Positions 31,434 through 44,088 of a stretch of DNA of 64,000 nucleotides are shown here, in pieces. The stretch is from Odobenus rosmarus divergens. Taxonomy: Eukaryota; Chordata; Mammalia; Carnivora; Odobenidae. The DNA is taken from the NCBI RefSeq assembly GCF_000321225.1, contig NW_004450277.1, positions 2,782,234 to 2,846,233 of the forward strand, given 5' to 3'. Within the stretch, counting starts at the first letter, position 1. Each line of letters starts with the position of its first letter. The translations under genes were made by a program, and so were the position numbers. Below the pieces are notes generated by a model. The model was given only the letters and a program-made list of their open reading frames with translations. It was not told where the DNA came from and did no database searches.

Positions 31434-31513
31434 GTCTGCTACTGCAGCAGGGCAGGTACCAAGCCACCATCCAAATATCCCCAAAGTAAAGGAGCCATGG
31501 TTGTGCCAATCCG
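31434..31513 (+). CDS. BPIFA4: BPIFA4 coding exon 7, stop and 3'UTR start
   Basis: Acceptor gccttctag. In phase it gives SLLLQQGRYQATIQISPK and TAA at 31487-31489. A plausible untranslated-exon donor CCG|GTGAGA follows at 31514. Confidence 0.75.
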
Positions 31514-32837
31514 GTGAGAGATCAGAGCATATTTCCATTCCTTAGTGATGGCACTTGGTCTTTAGGGTCATTATAAATGGGTCGTTCATTCATTCTTAAA
31601 ATTTCAATGAAGCTTCTACTATGTGCTAACTGCTAGGGATATGGCCCTGAACAACACAAGACTCTGTTCTCCTGGAGTTTCTATCCTAGTTGGGTGTACT
31701 GACAATGAACTAGGAAATAAATGCATAGTCAACTAAATTTCAGAGGATGGTGGGTACTGTAAAGGAAACCAAGTACGGTGTGAGAGAGTGACGGGAGGGA
31801 GGCATCAAATTAAGAGAGTAGAGTCAGGCAGAAAGCTCTGTGAGATCTTTCGGCTGAGCCATGAACAATAAGGCAGGAGTTGTGCCAGGACCGAGGGGAA
31901 GAACACCACAGACAGGAAGATGAGCATGTGCAAAAGCCCTGAAGCAGGAATGAGTTTTCCTTTCAGAAGCAAGAAAGGAGAGCAATGTGACTGGGATGTG
32001 GGAGGGGCTCAGCCATACGAGGCATCTTTCTGTAAAAAGAGTTTTATTTATGTATTCTGTATTTATTTGCAACTATTCTATGTTGAATACACTCTGCTCA
32101 AGTGTCATCATCTCAGGTCTCTCAAAAAAAGCATATCTCCCACTCTCCTCCCTCCTTAATTTTCTTCATAAAATTCATTATTATCTGACTTTTTACGATA
32201 CTGTTTCTTTTCTGTCTCCACTACTAGAATGTATATTTCATGCAAGAAAGGACTTTTTCTTATTCCCTGTTGTATCCCAGGTGCCAGCATTACAAAAATG
32301 AATTAGACATAACCCTAAGAGTCCCCAGCCTAGCAAAGGGTCAAACAAATAAATAGGCAATTTTATATGCAGTAAAGTGTTCTGGTTGGGAGTCTGTGGA
32401 AGCAGAGAGGCAAGATCCAGCAGCACTGCCTGGGGACTTCCATGAGGGCTTCAAGAGGACTCAGGATTTAAACTGGATGTTGAAGAATGATTAAGAGTTT
32501 TCTTTATGGGGAAAAAAAAAACATTAAAAGCAGAGGATACATGATGTGCAAATACACAGGAGTAGGAAAGGACCTGATGCTCTGAACAATGGGCAGAAGC
32601 TCTAGGTGACTGGTCATAGGAGGCATGGAGGATGGAGGCATGAGTGGTAAGGATAAGTTTGTAGCAAACTATACACATGCTTTCTGAGAACAAGGGTTCA
32701 TGTGATGGGTTGAGCCACCAAGAAGAAGGTGCAGTCCATGAAAGGAAATGTAAGAAATTGAATGGCCAACACTATAATTGAATCTATGTCTTTGGGTTGA
32801 TAGTTTAGTTATGTAAGATTCTAAACTAATGCTGTCC

Positions 32838-33147
32838 CATAGAAATATAACACAAAATACACATGTAACTTAGAATTTTCTACTGATGAAATTTTTAAAA
32901 GGAAAAGGAAACAGATTATATTTAGAGCAATATATTTCATTTGTCAAATATATCCAAAATATCATGTCAACATTTAATCGATATAAAATTATTAATGAAA
33001 TATTTTACCTTCTATTTTTTGTGCTAAGTCTTTGATATCTGGTGTGTATATCATACTTATAGAACATTTCAGTTTGGACTAGCTGCAACTGAAGTGCTCA
33101 ACATCCACGTATGGCTAGTGGCTGCCATACTGGACAATGCAGTTCTA
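32838..33147. mobile_element. hAT-type DNA transposon remnant with inverted ends
   Basis: The left end tgctgtcccatagaa and the right end tactggacaatgca are inverted copies. Inside is cgtatggctagtggctgcc, typical of a common Charlie-group element whose exact name I cannot fix. Confidence 0.65.
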
Positions 33148-33644
33148 ACTAACTTGCTGCCAGTCGCAGCACTTTGAAAAGCCTAGAGCATCTCATTTTA
33201 TACCCACCAATATAGCTGGGCTGCCATCTATCACTGCAGCTCCAAACCGTGTCCCCATGTCATATTCAGTCTACATATTTCGTTCAACCTAGAAAGTATT
33301 TTATAAATGTGACTGTGTTGCCAATATTAAAAGTAAGAAATATGTCCTTTGATCAAGCAGGACATTTGGCAGTATTTTACATCCTTGTGTCATGAAGTAA
33401 GTCAAGGTGACAAGGAAAATCCATCATGGTTGATGAGAGACAGTACAGGGAACAGAATTTTTTATCCAGGGATAGGCAGTGGCTGGATGTCCAGACTGGA
33501 ATATGGTTCAGCACCATGGATAGTGGACAGCATTACAAGGGAAGTGAGCTAGGGGAGAGGAAGAGGCTCTCAGCTCTGGTTTACACCCTCCTTAAAGAGG
33601 GGTACGAGGTTGACTAATATCTTTATTATATCACACAAAGTCAG

Positions 33645-33875
33645 GTCCCCCTTGCTGATCTCCTCCTTGGAATGTCCTCCACACTCCAGACCATCACCGA
33701 TATAGATGTTCATGTTGATTATTCAGATGCCGCCTGGAGTTTCTTTACCCACCCTGGACTCCAAGGATCTCCCCTACTTCTCTGGATATAGACGCTATTT
33801 CCCTGTAACTCCCCACCAGAATCCAGGTGCTGATTCCCTGTAATCTTTTCACAATAAACTTGTTTTTTGCAGCTC
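33645..33875 (+). other. BPIFA4: Probable BPIFA4 final 3'UTR exon with AATAAA
   Basis: Acceptor-like cacacaaagtcag, then AATAAA at 33853-33858 followed by ttgttttttgc. Position and form match the separate last untranslated exon of BPIFA genes. No coding is seen. The assignment is by context only. Confidence 0.5.
33853..33858 (+). terminator. BPIFA4: Probable BPIFA4 polyadenylation signal AATAAA
   Basis: Canonical hexamer followed by a T/G-rich stretch (cttgttttttgc), in the expected final untranslated exon. Confidence 0.55.
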
Positions 33876-35136
33876 TGAACTGCGGGATGTCCTGCCTCCA
33901 TAGTGCCATGTGGGCGGGGGGAAAGATAGCCAGAGATGGCAGTGGGTCTGATCATGATGACAAAAGTTTGCAGAGTGGGGGAGGATTCCTAGGTTAATTT
34001 AGCCTTTATCTCAGAAAAACCTCAACACTCTGGCCTGGAGTTTCCCAAAAACTAAGGAACAAGTCTTTCTGTCTTGTCTGAGATATTTTCTGGATGATTC
34101 TGTGACCTTGGGTAGCTTGGCCATGATCTCCTTACTGTGAAGTGAGAGTTTTGGTCTCATCCAATAGGTCCCTTAGGCAACCTGCAAAGTTGTGGTTTAT
34201 GGAAGAAAACTTCTCTCGGCCCTGGTAATCCCATTTTTCTTCCCTCCATCGCCAAACTTCTCAAGAGAGATATTGCTATCCATTGTTTCTACTTCCTCAC
34301 CTTTATCCAGTGCTCAATTTTGGATAATCTGGCTTATGCCCCCAACTCAAGATAACTTACTTTAGGTCATCTATGACTTCCTTCATGGCCAACACCAGTG
34401 AGCCCTTATTCAGTGTTCATGTTCCTCAAGTCATTAGCAATTAACTTTGCATGACCACTCCAAACTGCTCCCCCTCCTCTTTCTCTCCTTATCACTACCT
34501 CGATTCATGCCTGGCACCCTTCTGTGCGTACATACATTACATCACTTACTCTTTTAAATAAATTGTGGTGGTTATTAAGCTTTTATCTCTTGGTTACATA
34601 TCTATATTTCTGTACTCTTGTTTTGCAGTGCTGGGTCTGGGACTCTGAAAACCACCTATCTTCTTTACTGGTTTGCTCCTTTGTTAGGATCCTTTACTAG
34701 AGGAAGATTGCAAGGCTGAAGGAGGAGAAAAGAAAACTCTTCTCTCCTGTTTGTTTCCTCTTCCTCTAAGCATCACCCGGCAATGGCTTTTCACCCAGTC
34801 AGGGGAAGCTGGTTTCAGTTTACAAGTTGTTAGCTTTTGTTTTTGTTTTTTTAATGCTCCAAAACCAGCTTTAATATGTTCCTCAGAATACTGCACCAGC
34901 CAACAGGAGCCCCTTTCTCAGAAGTCTACTTCCCAGTTGCATGAAGTTTCTCCTCCAAGATCCTTAAAACTCATCCCAACCACTCTTTGTTGCCAGTAGA
35001 CCCATAACTTGGTTCAGATCTCAGCATGCTCCAAGGGGACAAGAATAAAGATTAAACAACTTACTCAAAATAATTACTTTTCTTGTTAATTTATATCAGC
35101 AGACATGGGGAATATGTATAGCAACTGATGTGAAAA

Positions 35137-35749
35137 TGTTAGGGTTCAGGAGCGAACGGTCAAGAAAGAATTCTTGAGATGTCTGCAGTGCAAAAAGGTA
35201 GTTTTATTAAATCAGGGGGACAGGACCCGTGGACAGTAAAAGCTTCACTGGGGTTGTGAGGAGTGACTGATTATATACTTTCAGTATAAGGGGGGTTATG
35301 GATAGCTTAAGTCTCTAAGGAGTTTGGAAGCAAAGTTTCCAGGACCTTGAGGGACTAGCTGTTGTTAGGAAAAGGTCATTTACTACTGTCTAGTAAAACC
35401 CTAGTCCAGAGACTCTTAAGATGTGTATCAGTGGGCCATATGCTTGGAGGATGATGGCTAACATATATCTTAGGGGGTAGAGATAACAGAAGTTTCCAAA
35501 GGGATTTTTATATGTTAAAGAAGATTTACAGGATCCTGGGGGTTAGGCTACTGTTAGGTTAAGGTTGCCTTTTGCCTCTAGCAAAGTATTAACACCAAGG
35601 CAGCTAAACTCCTTGAGGAAGGTCACTCTGCCAGTCCCAAGTACTTGTCAATGGGCTGTAAGTTATAAGGAAGTTTAATTCTTTTTCTTTTGCCTTTGTT
35701 CTCTGATGAGGGAGCAGAAGGCTAGCTGAAGACAAAGCACAAGCTGACA
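35137..35749 (-). mobile_element. Retroviral LTR, antisense (gammaretrovirus-like, solo)
   Basis: Starts tgttagggttcagg and ends gctgaca, so TG...CA bounds it. Read on the minus strand it has a tttaataaaac polyadenylation region followed by ctcaagaattctttcttg in U5. No viral genes are attached. It shares U3 and R-U5 text with the sense LTR beside it. Confidence 0.8.
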
Positions 35750-35751
35750 CC

Positions 35752-36110
35752 TGCAACTACCCCTCACCCCCACTCCCAGGTGGGACATGTGTGACATTCT
35801 TCCAGGAATCTCCCAACTATCTTAATGTTAATACCTTGCTAGTGGGGAAAACGACCTTAACTTGACAATGGCAAGGCCGCCAGTATCTTGTAGGTCCTCT
35901 TTAGCATATGAAAGTTCTTTCGAAACCTCCCTTTTCCTTACTTCCCAACTCCCAAGAATATAATCACTGCTCCTCACAATCCCAGTGCAGCAGCTCTTTC
36001 TGTCCTCCAGTCCTGTCCCCGTGCTTTAATAAAACCACCATTTTGCACCAAAGACGTCTCAAGAATTCTTTCTTGGCCCTTGGCTCCAGACCTCATCCCA
36101 CCAAACCTCA
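35752..36110 (+). mobile_element. Retroviral LTR, sense, probably 5'-shortened
   Basis: Contains ttaataccttgctagtggg, then ctttaataaaaccacc and gtctcaagaattctttcttgg, ending ccaaacctca. It is a solo element with no coding sequence. The left boundary is uncertain. Confidence 0.78.
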
Positions 36111-36760
36111 CCTATATTCCAAAACCACATCATTCTCCACATCAGCAATTGATTCTAAATATGTTAGACCAAATAAAATATAAACTGGGTTGCTCCTAAT
36201 TAATGGATGGGTACCTTGATCAAAGATTCTGGATTTAATATTAGATCACACAGCTGAAAATGGCTTTGATAACTTACTGCGTTGGTTACTGGAAAATAAA
36301 CTCAAAAATGGCCTTCATTCCATGAGGCTGAGAACTTTCCAGGTTCGGTATAAGGAAGGAATCCAAAGGCTTGGGGAGACTGGACTGTTGGAGTGGATTT
36401 ATCTTTTGCCAACACATGTGACCCCACCATTACTTTTCCTGAGAGGACCCAAACAACAATCTCTTCACTAAAAAATTGAAAAATACGTTAGTTAGGAGAG
36501 CATCCATATTCTTGAAAAGCTGTTTTCTATTACCTCGGAAATGCTGCCATTGAGAAGCACTCCCTGATTTCAGTGGGGGATGATGAGATATATGAGTAAC
36601 ATAGAGAAAGTGGTGGAGCTTAACTGGCAGAAAAAAAGACGGCACGCTTATTGTAATGGATAGCAAGGATGAATTGGCAATCAGAATATTTGGCAACTGC
36701 TAATTGATCACAGTTTCCCTAGAAAGGAAATAGATGGCCCACCTATTAAATGTTAATTGA

Positions 36761-36952
36761 GGGTGCCGGGGTGGCTCAGTTGGTTAAGCGACTGCCTTCG
36801 GCTCAGGTCATGATCCTGGAGTCCCTGGATCGAGTCCCCCATCGGGCCCCCTGCTCGGCAGGAAGTCTGCTTCTCCCTCTGACCTACTCCCCCCTCATGT
36901 GCTCTCTCTCTCTCTCTCTCAAATAAATAAATAAAATCTTCAAAAAATAATA
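36761..36952 (+). mobile_element. Carnivore tRNA-Lys SINE
   Basis: Perfect target duplications taaatgttaattga flank the element. Confidence 0.92.
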
Positions 36953-37759
36953 ATAAATGTTAATTGATCAGGAGGATCTCCAGGTTAGAAACTTGACTTG
37001 GGTTGCCAAAATGGAAAGTCAGAACTTTTCATCCAATTTCCAGTTAAAAGCCAGTTCAGGATCAGGAACCCCTTGATTGAAGGGGAAGCAAGGGATCCTG
37101 CAATATTGCCACAGCATGTACTCCAAGTCTTCCTTCAAGTCTTTCCAAATTGGCCTGTTGACATTTATGAGAATCATGGTGCTCTGTGGAAAAATACCCA
37201 GAACTTTTGGGGATATGAGATACTGGCTCTGAATTTATGCTACTTTCCAAGAACCCAAAATAATTTTATGGTCCACCAAAGTGGGCTAATGGTTGTTAAA
37301 TGGTAAATGGAGTTTTGGCACGAGTTTGATTCAGAATGGGCCTGATAATTACATGGACCTGTTCTGTGATTATTTCTCCAATTCTTTAACGTATAGTTGG
37401 AAGAGACATAATTAGCAACTGGCAGAATCCCCATGTGGCTCTCTGATCCATGGAGGGAGAGCTTTTGGGAGAAGAAAGGCCAAGTGGAGAGCTTTCTCTT
37501 GTAACAGGATAATAAGCAAAGCAATACTACTGGGGGAAATTGGAGAGACAAAGGCCATCATTTTAATTTGAGAGACAAAAGGATGCTGATACTTGTATAT
37601 CAGTCAGGATTAATGCAGAGGAGAGAAAGAGACAAAGAGAGGGATTACAAGGCATTGATTTACATGATTATGGGGGTTGGTTAAGCAAGATCAAAACCCA
37701 TAGGTCAAGCCACGAGGAAGGGAGACTCAAGCACGGAAGGCTGTCCACAGGAAGTATTT

Positions 37760-37857
37760 CTTCTTTTTTTCCTCCTCCTTCTCCTCCCCCCTCCTCCTTG
37801 TTCCTCTTTTCTGTCTCTCTCTCTCTCTCCCCCTTTCTCCCTCTCTCCCCTCAGCCT
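37760..37857 (+). repeat. Polypyrimidine tract
   Basis: About 95 bases of almost only C and T (cctcctccttctcctcccccc..., then tctctctctctctcc). Confidence 0.85.
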
Positions 37858-39612
37858 TGCTTTCTAGTCCTCCCAACTAATTGTATTAGTCCTACCTGGA
37901 TTATCCAGGATAATCTCCCTTACATTAAGTCATCTCATTGTGACTTTATGGACTTTAATTACATCTGAAAACTCCCTTCAGATCAACACCTAGGTTAGCA
38001 TCTGATTAAATAATGGGATTGTAGCCTAGCCAAGTGGACATACTAGAAAAAAAAACCTCATAAGACTTATCCCATCCCCATTTAACAAGACTGTTCACTG
38101 TCCTTAAAGTCAACCCAGCCCCTGACACCTGGGATTCACTATTGCCCTTGAAAATGTTTTTCCCCCTATTTCAAGATGTAGGGACCATCAGAATCAGCTT
38201 GCTTTTACTTGGCAGTGCTATCAGGACACCTTCATAGTTTTTCCCAGCACTACTGTGCTCTCTACGGTAACATAATCTATAAAAATCTTGATCATATGGA
38301 CATCACAGAACATCACATATGTCCAATACACTGGTAACATTATGCTGACTAAACTTGATGAGCAGGAATTAATAAGCATTTAAAGGCATTAGGAAAATAC
38401 ACATGAGGAAGAAGGTGAGATACAATCTCATAAAAGCCCAAGTCCCCAGCACTTTGATGAAGTTTCTGCAAGTACAAAAAGGCACAAAGCTTCATAGGCC
38501 ATTTTAATTTTTAAGGTAATGCATACCACAATTAAAAGTGTTATTCTGATGCATTTACTGAGTAACTCTTAAGGTACCGGTTTGAGTAGGAATCAGAGCA
38601 AGAATAGGCTCTCCAGCAAGCAGTGCAAGTTTCTCTACTACTTTGTCCTTATGACCTAGCCAGAACCAAGTACACTTTCAGAGTATCTGTGGCAAATGAG
38701 GATGTTTATGGATGCTCTGGCAAGCTCTAATAAGAGAAACACAGCACAGATGTGTAGGGCTTTAGAGAAAAGCCTTATCCTGGTCTGCAGATAACTGTTT
38801 TAATTTTGGAAAACAGCTCCTGTCTTGCTACTGAGTCCTCGTAGAGATGAATATCTAAGCATGGGACATCAAATACCCATGCAATCTGAGATGTCCTTCA
38901 TGGACTACATATCAAGTTTCTTAATATGAGGTATTACACTGATTTTCAAAAGCTAAACTAAACTTGATTTCTTGAGACAAACCCCCACTTAATCATGATG
39001 CATTTAAATCTGTATTGAAGTCACTAATACATTGTTGAGGATTTTTGTCTCTATGTTCATGATAAATATTGGTCTGTAGTATTGATCCTAGTCTGGATTT
39101 GGTATTAGGGTGAGGCTGGCTTCATAGAAGGACTAGATAAGTATTCTCTCCTCTTCAGTTTTCTAGAATTGCTTGGGTATAATGTGGTGTTTGGTGATGA
39201 AGCAATCTAGGTCTAGAGTTTTCTGTGCACTAAGATTTTTATCTACAAATTCAGTATCTTTGATACAGGGCTTTTCAGGTTATCTATTTCTTCAAGTTTT
39301 GGTAGTTTGTGTCTTTCAAGGAATTTGTTCCTTTTATCTAAGTGGTAGAATTAATTGGCATAAAGTCATTCATGATATTTCCTTATTATCCTTATAATAT
39401 CTGTAAAGTCTGTAATGCTGTCACCCCTCTCATTCCTGATATTGGTCATTTGTATCTTCTTGCTTTTTCCGAATCTACCTGACTAGAGTTTTATCAATTG
39501 TATTAATCTAAAAGAACTGGCTGCTGACTTCATTGATTTTCTTTAATGTTTTACAGTTTTTATTTCATTAATTTTTATTCCAACATTTATTACTTCCTTG
39601 CTTTGTTTTTAT

Positions 39613-39822
39613 TTTTTTTTTAAGATTTTTTTTTAAGATTTTATATATTTATTTGACAGAGAGAGACACAGTGAGAGAGGGAACACAAGCAGGGGGCAGG
39701 GAGAGGGAGAAGCAGGTTCCCTGCCAAGCAAGAAACCCATTGTGGGGCTCAGTCCCAGGACACTGGGATCATGACCTGAGCCAAAGGCAGACACTTAACG
39801 ACTGAGCCACCCAGGCGTCCCT
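39613..39822 (-). mobile_element. Carnivore tRNA-Lys SINE (antisense), left member of a tandem pair
   Basis: Its head (right end, ccacccaggcgtccc) abuts the tail of the next SINE directly. The outer target duplication cttgctttgttttta is shared by the pair. Confidence 0.9.
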
Positions 39823-40029
39823 AAAGATTTATTTATTGGAGAGCGAGAGAGAGAGAGATCGCACACACAAGCAGGGCAAGGGGCAGAGAGAAAGGGAGAG
39901 AGAATCTCAAGCAGACTCTGTGCTGAGCACAGAGCCCAACAAGGGACTTGATCCCAGGACCCTGAGATCAAGACCTGAGCTGAACCCAAGAGTCCGCCAC
40001 TCAACCAACTGAGCCACCCAGGCGCCCCT
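39823..40029 (-). mobile_element. Carnivore tRNA-Lys SINE (antisense), right member of a tandem pair
   Basis: taaagatttatttattggagagc at the left, gccacccaggcgcccc at the right, then the second copy of the pair's target duplication at 40030. Confidence 0.9.
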
Positions 40030-40489
40030 GCTTGCTTTGTTTTTAGTTGACTTCTCTTGTTCAAGCTTCTTACAATGGATGCTGAGGTCTGATGTGCACT
40101 TTAAGGAGAAGGACTTAAGCACATTTCCTCCTCCCCACTGGCTGACATTTAAGGCAGGCGTGGCTCTTGAATAGCTGGTCATTGTGAATGGCCTGCCTCC
40201 CTCATTTTCTCCTGAGAACATCTCCCCTAGGTAGGACCCTGGGCTTGATGCAGCCAGTTCCTGCCCCCTAGTGGTTCAGAGAGTTCATGGGTATGGTGAG
40301 ACCTGCAGTCTTCACTCCCCCTGGTGGATCAACTCCAGCTCTTTGAAAATCTTGTGATAGTTGCCATGCATGTCCCCTGGAGTCTTTAGTGGCCTCTCTG
40401 GAATATGAGAGGAAATGCCACTGGACAACACAGGCTCACAGAGCCCAGGATGAAGGGCAAGGGCTGTGGGTGAATTTATCTAGAGATGA

Positions 40490-40630
40490 GATACTGCCTA
40501 CAGAGCCAGACAGCCTGGGGTTGAATCCCGGCTCCAGGCTTACCAGCTGGGTGTCCTTGGGCAAGTGACTCCATCTCAGGCTTTGCATCTGTGTGTCTCA
40601 GGCTTTGCATCTGTGAAGTTCAGTAATAAC
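40490..40630 (+). repeat. MIR with a small internal duplication
   Basis: ttgaatcccggctccaggcttaccagctgg, tccttgggcaagtgactcc. The phrase ctcaggctttgcatctgtg occurs twice in a row. Confidence 0.72.
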
Positions 40631-40659
40631 AACACAACCCTCCAGGGCTATTGGATTTT

Positions 40660-40848
40660 TTTTTTAAAGATTTTATTTATTTGAGAGAGAGAATGAGAGA
40701 TAGAGAGCACAAGAGGGAAGAGGGTCAGAGGGAGAAGCACACTCCCTGCTGAGCAGGGAGCCTGATGTGGGACTTGATCCCGGGACTCCAGGATCATGAC
40801 CTGAGCCGAAGGCGGTCGCTTAACCAACTGAGCCACCCAGGCACCCCA
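40660..40848 (-). mobile_element. Carnivore tRNA-Lys SINE (antisense)
   Basis: Perfect target duplications ccagggctattggatt (left copy 40643-40658, right copy just after the element). Confidence 0.93.
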
Positions 40849-42089
40849 GGGCTATTGGATTAATGAAATTAATCTACAATGAACGCTTAGAGCAGAGCCT
40901 GGCACAGAGTTGGGACTCAATACAAGCCCACTGTTGCTCCTCCTCCCTCTCCTTGCAATGCCTGTGGGGGCCGTGGGATCGTGTGGGGGAGCGGAGTGGG
41001 CTGTGGGAGGAGGAGGTAGATGGGGAAGGAGCGACCGCTCCTCTGATCTCCCCTCTGTGGGTCTGGCTGCCTTGCTCCTGCCCCAGCCCCACCTGCCCCC
41101 AGCTGGTGACTTCAGGGATTGTGTTCAACTTCTCTGTGCCTCTGCAAAGGGAGGCCAATCATGACAGTACCTCCCTCACAGGGCCATGTGGAAGATTAAA
41201 GAAGCGATTACAAGTAAAGCATTTAGACTGCCCTCTGAGCACAGTCAGCTCTTAACAAATATTGTCTGGCACCATCTTCCTACTTCAGTTACATGGTTCT
41301 CGTGCACCACGTGCCGCAGACTCACCCGGAAGCTTAGTCCCAGTCCCCACCTCCAGAGACAGACTCAATTGCTCAGGGGTGGCCCAGGACTCTGCATTTC
41401 TACAAGCCCCACTTGTCCTCCCGAAAGCACTGCAAGGTACCCAGAAACTCCAGCTTTTCCACTTTCCCTTCCCTGCTTCAGGCCACACCAGAACCCAGAA
41501 CCTCATCATCGTTTGTCAAGCCCGATATTCCATTCAGAAGGTACCACACTCCCCTCCTACCCCTCACCCCCTTTTCAAGGAAGTTTGTCTTTGGGTTAAA
41601 GTTCCAGTCTTTAGACTTCTATGATTGTTAAAAACATATATTTCTAAAAAAAAAAAATGGAATAAATGAATGCCTGCGTGAATGATGAATTCCATTCCAT
41701 AGAAGAGTGATGCTCAGTGAACTAAAGCAGCCTTCCCCCGCTACTGAATCAGGTGCAGGAATCTTCCACCACTCTGCTTCTACCCATTCTGCTGCCCCCT
41801 GGAGTTTCAGGGCCTCTGCCTTTGGCTGGGGACCTGGAGCTGCCTTAGAGCCCAAGGAGCTGCGGGGGGGTGGGGATTTGTAGGGTTGGTGGAGGGTGGG
41901 GCACCTCCGCCTGGCTATAGGAGGGTGCTCATGTACAAAAGCCTGCTTGGCCCTTGTGAACCAGGGGAAACTCCTGCCTCCTTGTCATGCCGGACACCCC
42001 CTCCCTGGAGGCATGGGTGGGAGCCTGGGCACATGGGCACCAACTTCTGACCCAGTAGATGCAGCCACACCCATCTTCCTTTGTTCCTC

Positions 42090-42450
42090 CAATCTGCTGA
42101 GACTTTTCCCACCCCAGGACCTTTGCCCCTGCTGTTCTGTGTGCTAGACACACCCTCCCCCATCTACATTCAGTGTAGACTCCATTTCCTCCTGGACTCA
42201 GCTCAAATGTCACCTTCTTGAGAGACCTTCCCTACTCATCGCCCAAAGTGGCCTCCCTCCTATTCTCAATCTCACCCAACTTCTTCCCTTTGATACGATT
42301 TGTAATTATTCCATGTATTGTTTATGTTGTCTGGTTCTGATTCTCTCACCAGACTAAAAGTTGCTGGAGAAGCAGGGTGTCTGTTATTGCCTAGAGCCAA
42401 GCACAGGGCCTGGCACATCGTAGGCCCACAGGAAGTAATGGTTGACTGGA
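42090..42450 (+). repeat. L2 3' end
   Basis: caggacctttgcccctgctgttctgtg, ctcaaatgtcaccttcttgagagaccttcc, and gcacagggcctggcacatcgtaggc near the end. Confidence 0.8.
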
Positions 42451-43895
42451 TAAATACATTTTTATCCAAGTCAAACTCCTTGAAAGTCAATTACCCAGGA
42501 CAGCAGAGGTTTTAATTGGTGTTGATGGGCACACCTTAGGAGTATGATGGAAATCCTGCTACTATGAGCAACACTTTTTAAATAGATACATTTTGTTTTT
42601 CTGAACAAACCAAAGTTCTCCTCACCTTTCAAAATGCCCCCCCAAAGAGGTAAAGAAGTTTGTTCTAAAAAAAGTTCTTTGAAATAGTAAAGGCGATGGC
42701 TAATAGATGAGCTTTGGGGCATCCAGCAGCTCCACCTTCCAAAGGAAACAACATCTCACCACTCAGGGGAGGGCCAGAGAGCCTGCTGGGGTGGCAGCTC
42801 GTCCTCATCCCGGCTGGGAGCTCCGCAGGCCGCTGGCTTCCTCTGGGTTCCCGCCCCCCCACATGTGTTATGAGGGTGGAATGAGATCACCCGTGGGGCA
42901 GGCTTAGCACAGTGTACGAGGCCCACCAAATAAATGTCAGCACCACCATCCTCGGAGGTAGCTGCTGGGGATTGGGGCAGGGTGGGGGGCGCTGGAGGGG
43001 ATGGAGACACCACACCAGCTAACCTTTCCCTTCAATGTCCACTCAAACTCCGTCTCCTCAGGGAGGTCGTTTCTCTGATAACCCTCTCCCCACTGCTCAG
43101 GTCTCCCCTCACTGGGCCCTTGCAGAGCACCTCCCGCCTCCCCTTCACAAACACACGTCACCATCCCGTGCTCACAGCAGCGATGGTTGAAGACTGGCAG
43201 TCTCCCCACAGGGGCAGGGGCACCACAAGGACAAGGAACTGCAGAGCTCACCCCTGAGCAGTGCCTTCCTGCTCCCCTGTCCCGCACCAGTCTTGGAAAA
43301 GTCTACACTCTCCACCCCATCATCTCTGTAGACTCGGTGGCCCTGAGAGCCACAGCCTGTGATGAGGCAGGACTAACAGCCCTCCCCACTCCCCAGTTCA
43401 GACCTCCAAAGAGCCAGGGACAACAGGTTTGTTCCTCCCAACAGTGGCCACTCTTCTCCAATTTTCTGGACAAAAAATAACAAAATCCCAACTGGTTACA
43501 CAAGACCAGGAAGACTGGAAAAGTACATTTCGAGGTAATTGATATTCTACAAACACCCCCAAGGGGAGTGTGAACCCTTCGAGGACGTCAATTCCGGAAA
43601 GCCATCACCCTGAATTAATGCTTTCATTATGATCTCTTACAAAACTGGATGCGAGGTGCCCAAGGATGGCCCCAGGGCTTTGTGAGCTCTGCAAAGGACC
43701 CTGCACATTCCCTACCGCCAGAGAGGAGAGCACAGGGAGTGAAGAGTGCCTTTTGTCTCAGAGCTCCCAGCAGCTGAACGGCTGAACTGTGGGGCCCAGA
43801 CCCCCGAGGCCTGTGTGGCAGCAGTGGGAAACTTTAGAGAATTTGGAGCGGAGGAGGGCCCTGGTCTGATTAACATCTTAAAGTGATCTTGCAGG

Positions 43896-44088
43896 GGGCA
43901 CTGCGGTGGCTCAGCTGGTTAAGCGTCTGATTCTTGGTTTTGGCTCAGGTCATGATCTCAGGATTGTGAGATCGAGCCCTCCATTGGGCTCTGCGCTCAG
44001 CAGGGAGTTGGCTTGAGATTCTCTTCCTTTCCTCTCCCTCTGCCCCTCCACCCACCTCAAATAAAAACATAAATCTTTTTTAAAAAAT
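43896..44088 (+). mobile_element. Carnivore tRNA-Lys SINE, older copy
   Basis: Head ggggcactgcggtggctcagc, body with ttcttggttttggctcag, tail aaataaaaacataaatctt. More diverged than its neighbours. Confidence 0.88.

Larger units (their letters stand above)
23384..31489 (+). pseudogene. BPIFA4: BPIFA4 (latherin/BASE orthologue), exon-3 splice donor broken
   Basis: BPI-fold surfactant-type protein; the horse orthologue is latherin of sweat and saliva, and the human locus is a pseudogene. Pieces are 23384-23483, 24651-24798, 26548-26652, 27522-27671, 29276-29357, 30212-30275 and 31434-31489 (stop TAA). The N-terminus MLKVSGLFILLCGLLASSSA is a clear signal peptide that closely follows latherin. 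Later landmarks are ALTQGLL, VQIKDLRLLQ, ELWIPLAFS, HVRTDMIVQLYLE, YQLAFGLC and TCPF, so both BPI-fold cysteines remain. Exons 4-7 are open with good splice sites. The break is at exon 3. Where alignment to latherin puts the donor (26653), the bases are AT, and reading on gives TAA at 26654-26656. As it stands the likely product is a 118-residue truncated protein, or none. Confidence 0.78.
38990..40110 (-). mobile_element. Antisense L1 ORF2 fragment interrupted by two SINEs
   Basis: aagaactggctgctgacttcattgattttctt and neighbouring text are the reverse complement of L1 reverse-transcriptase coding sequence, many times interrupted. It resumes at 40030 after the SINE pair. Confidence 0.75.
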
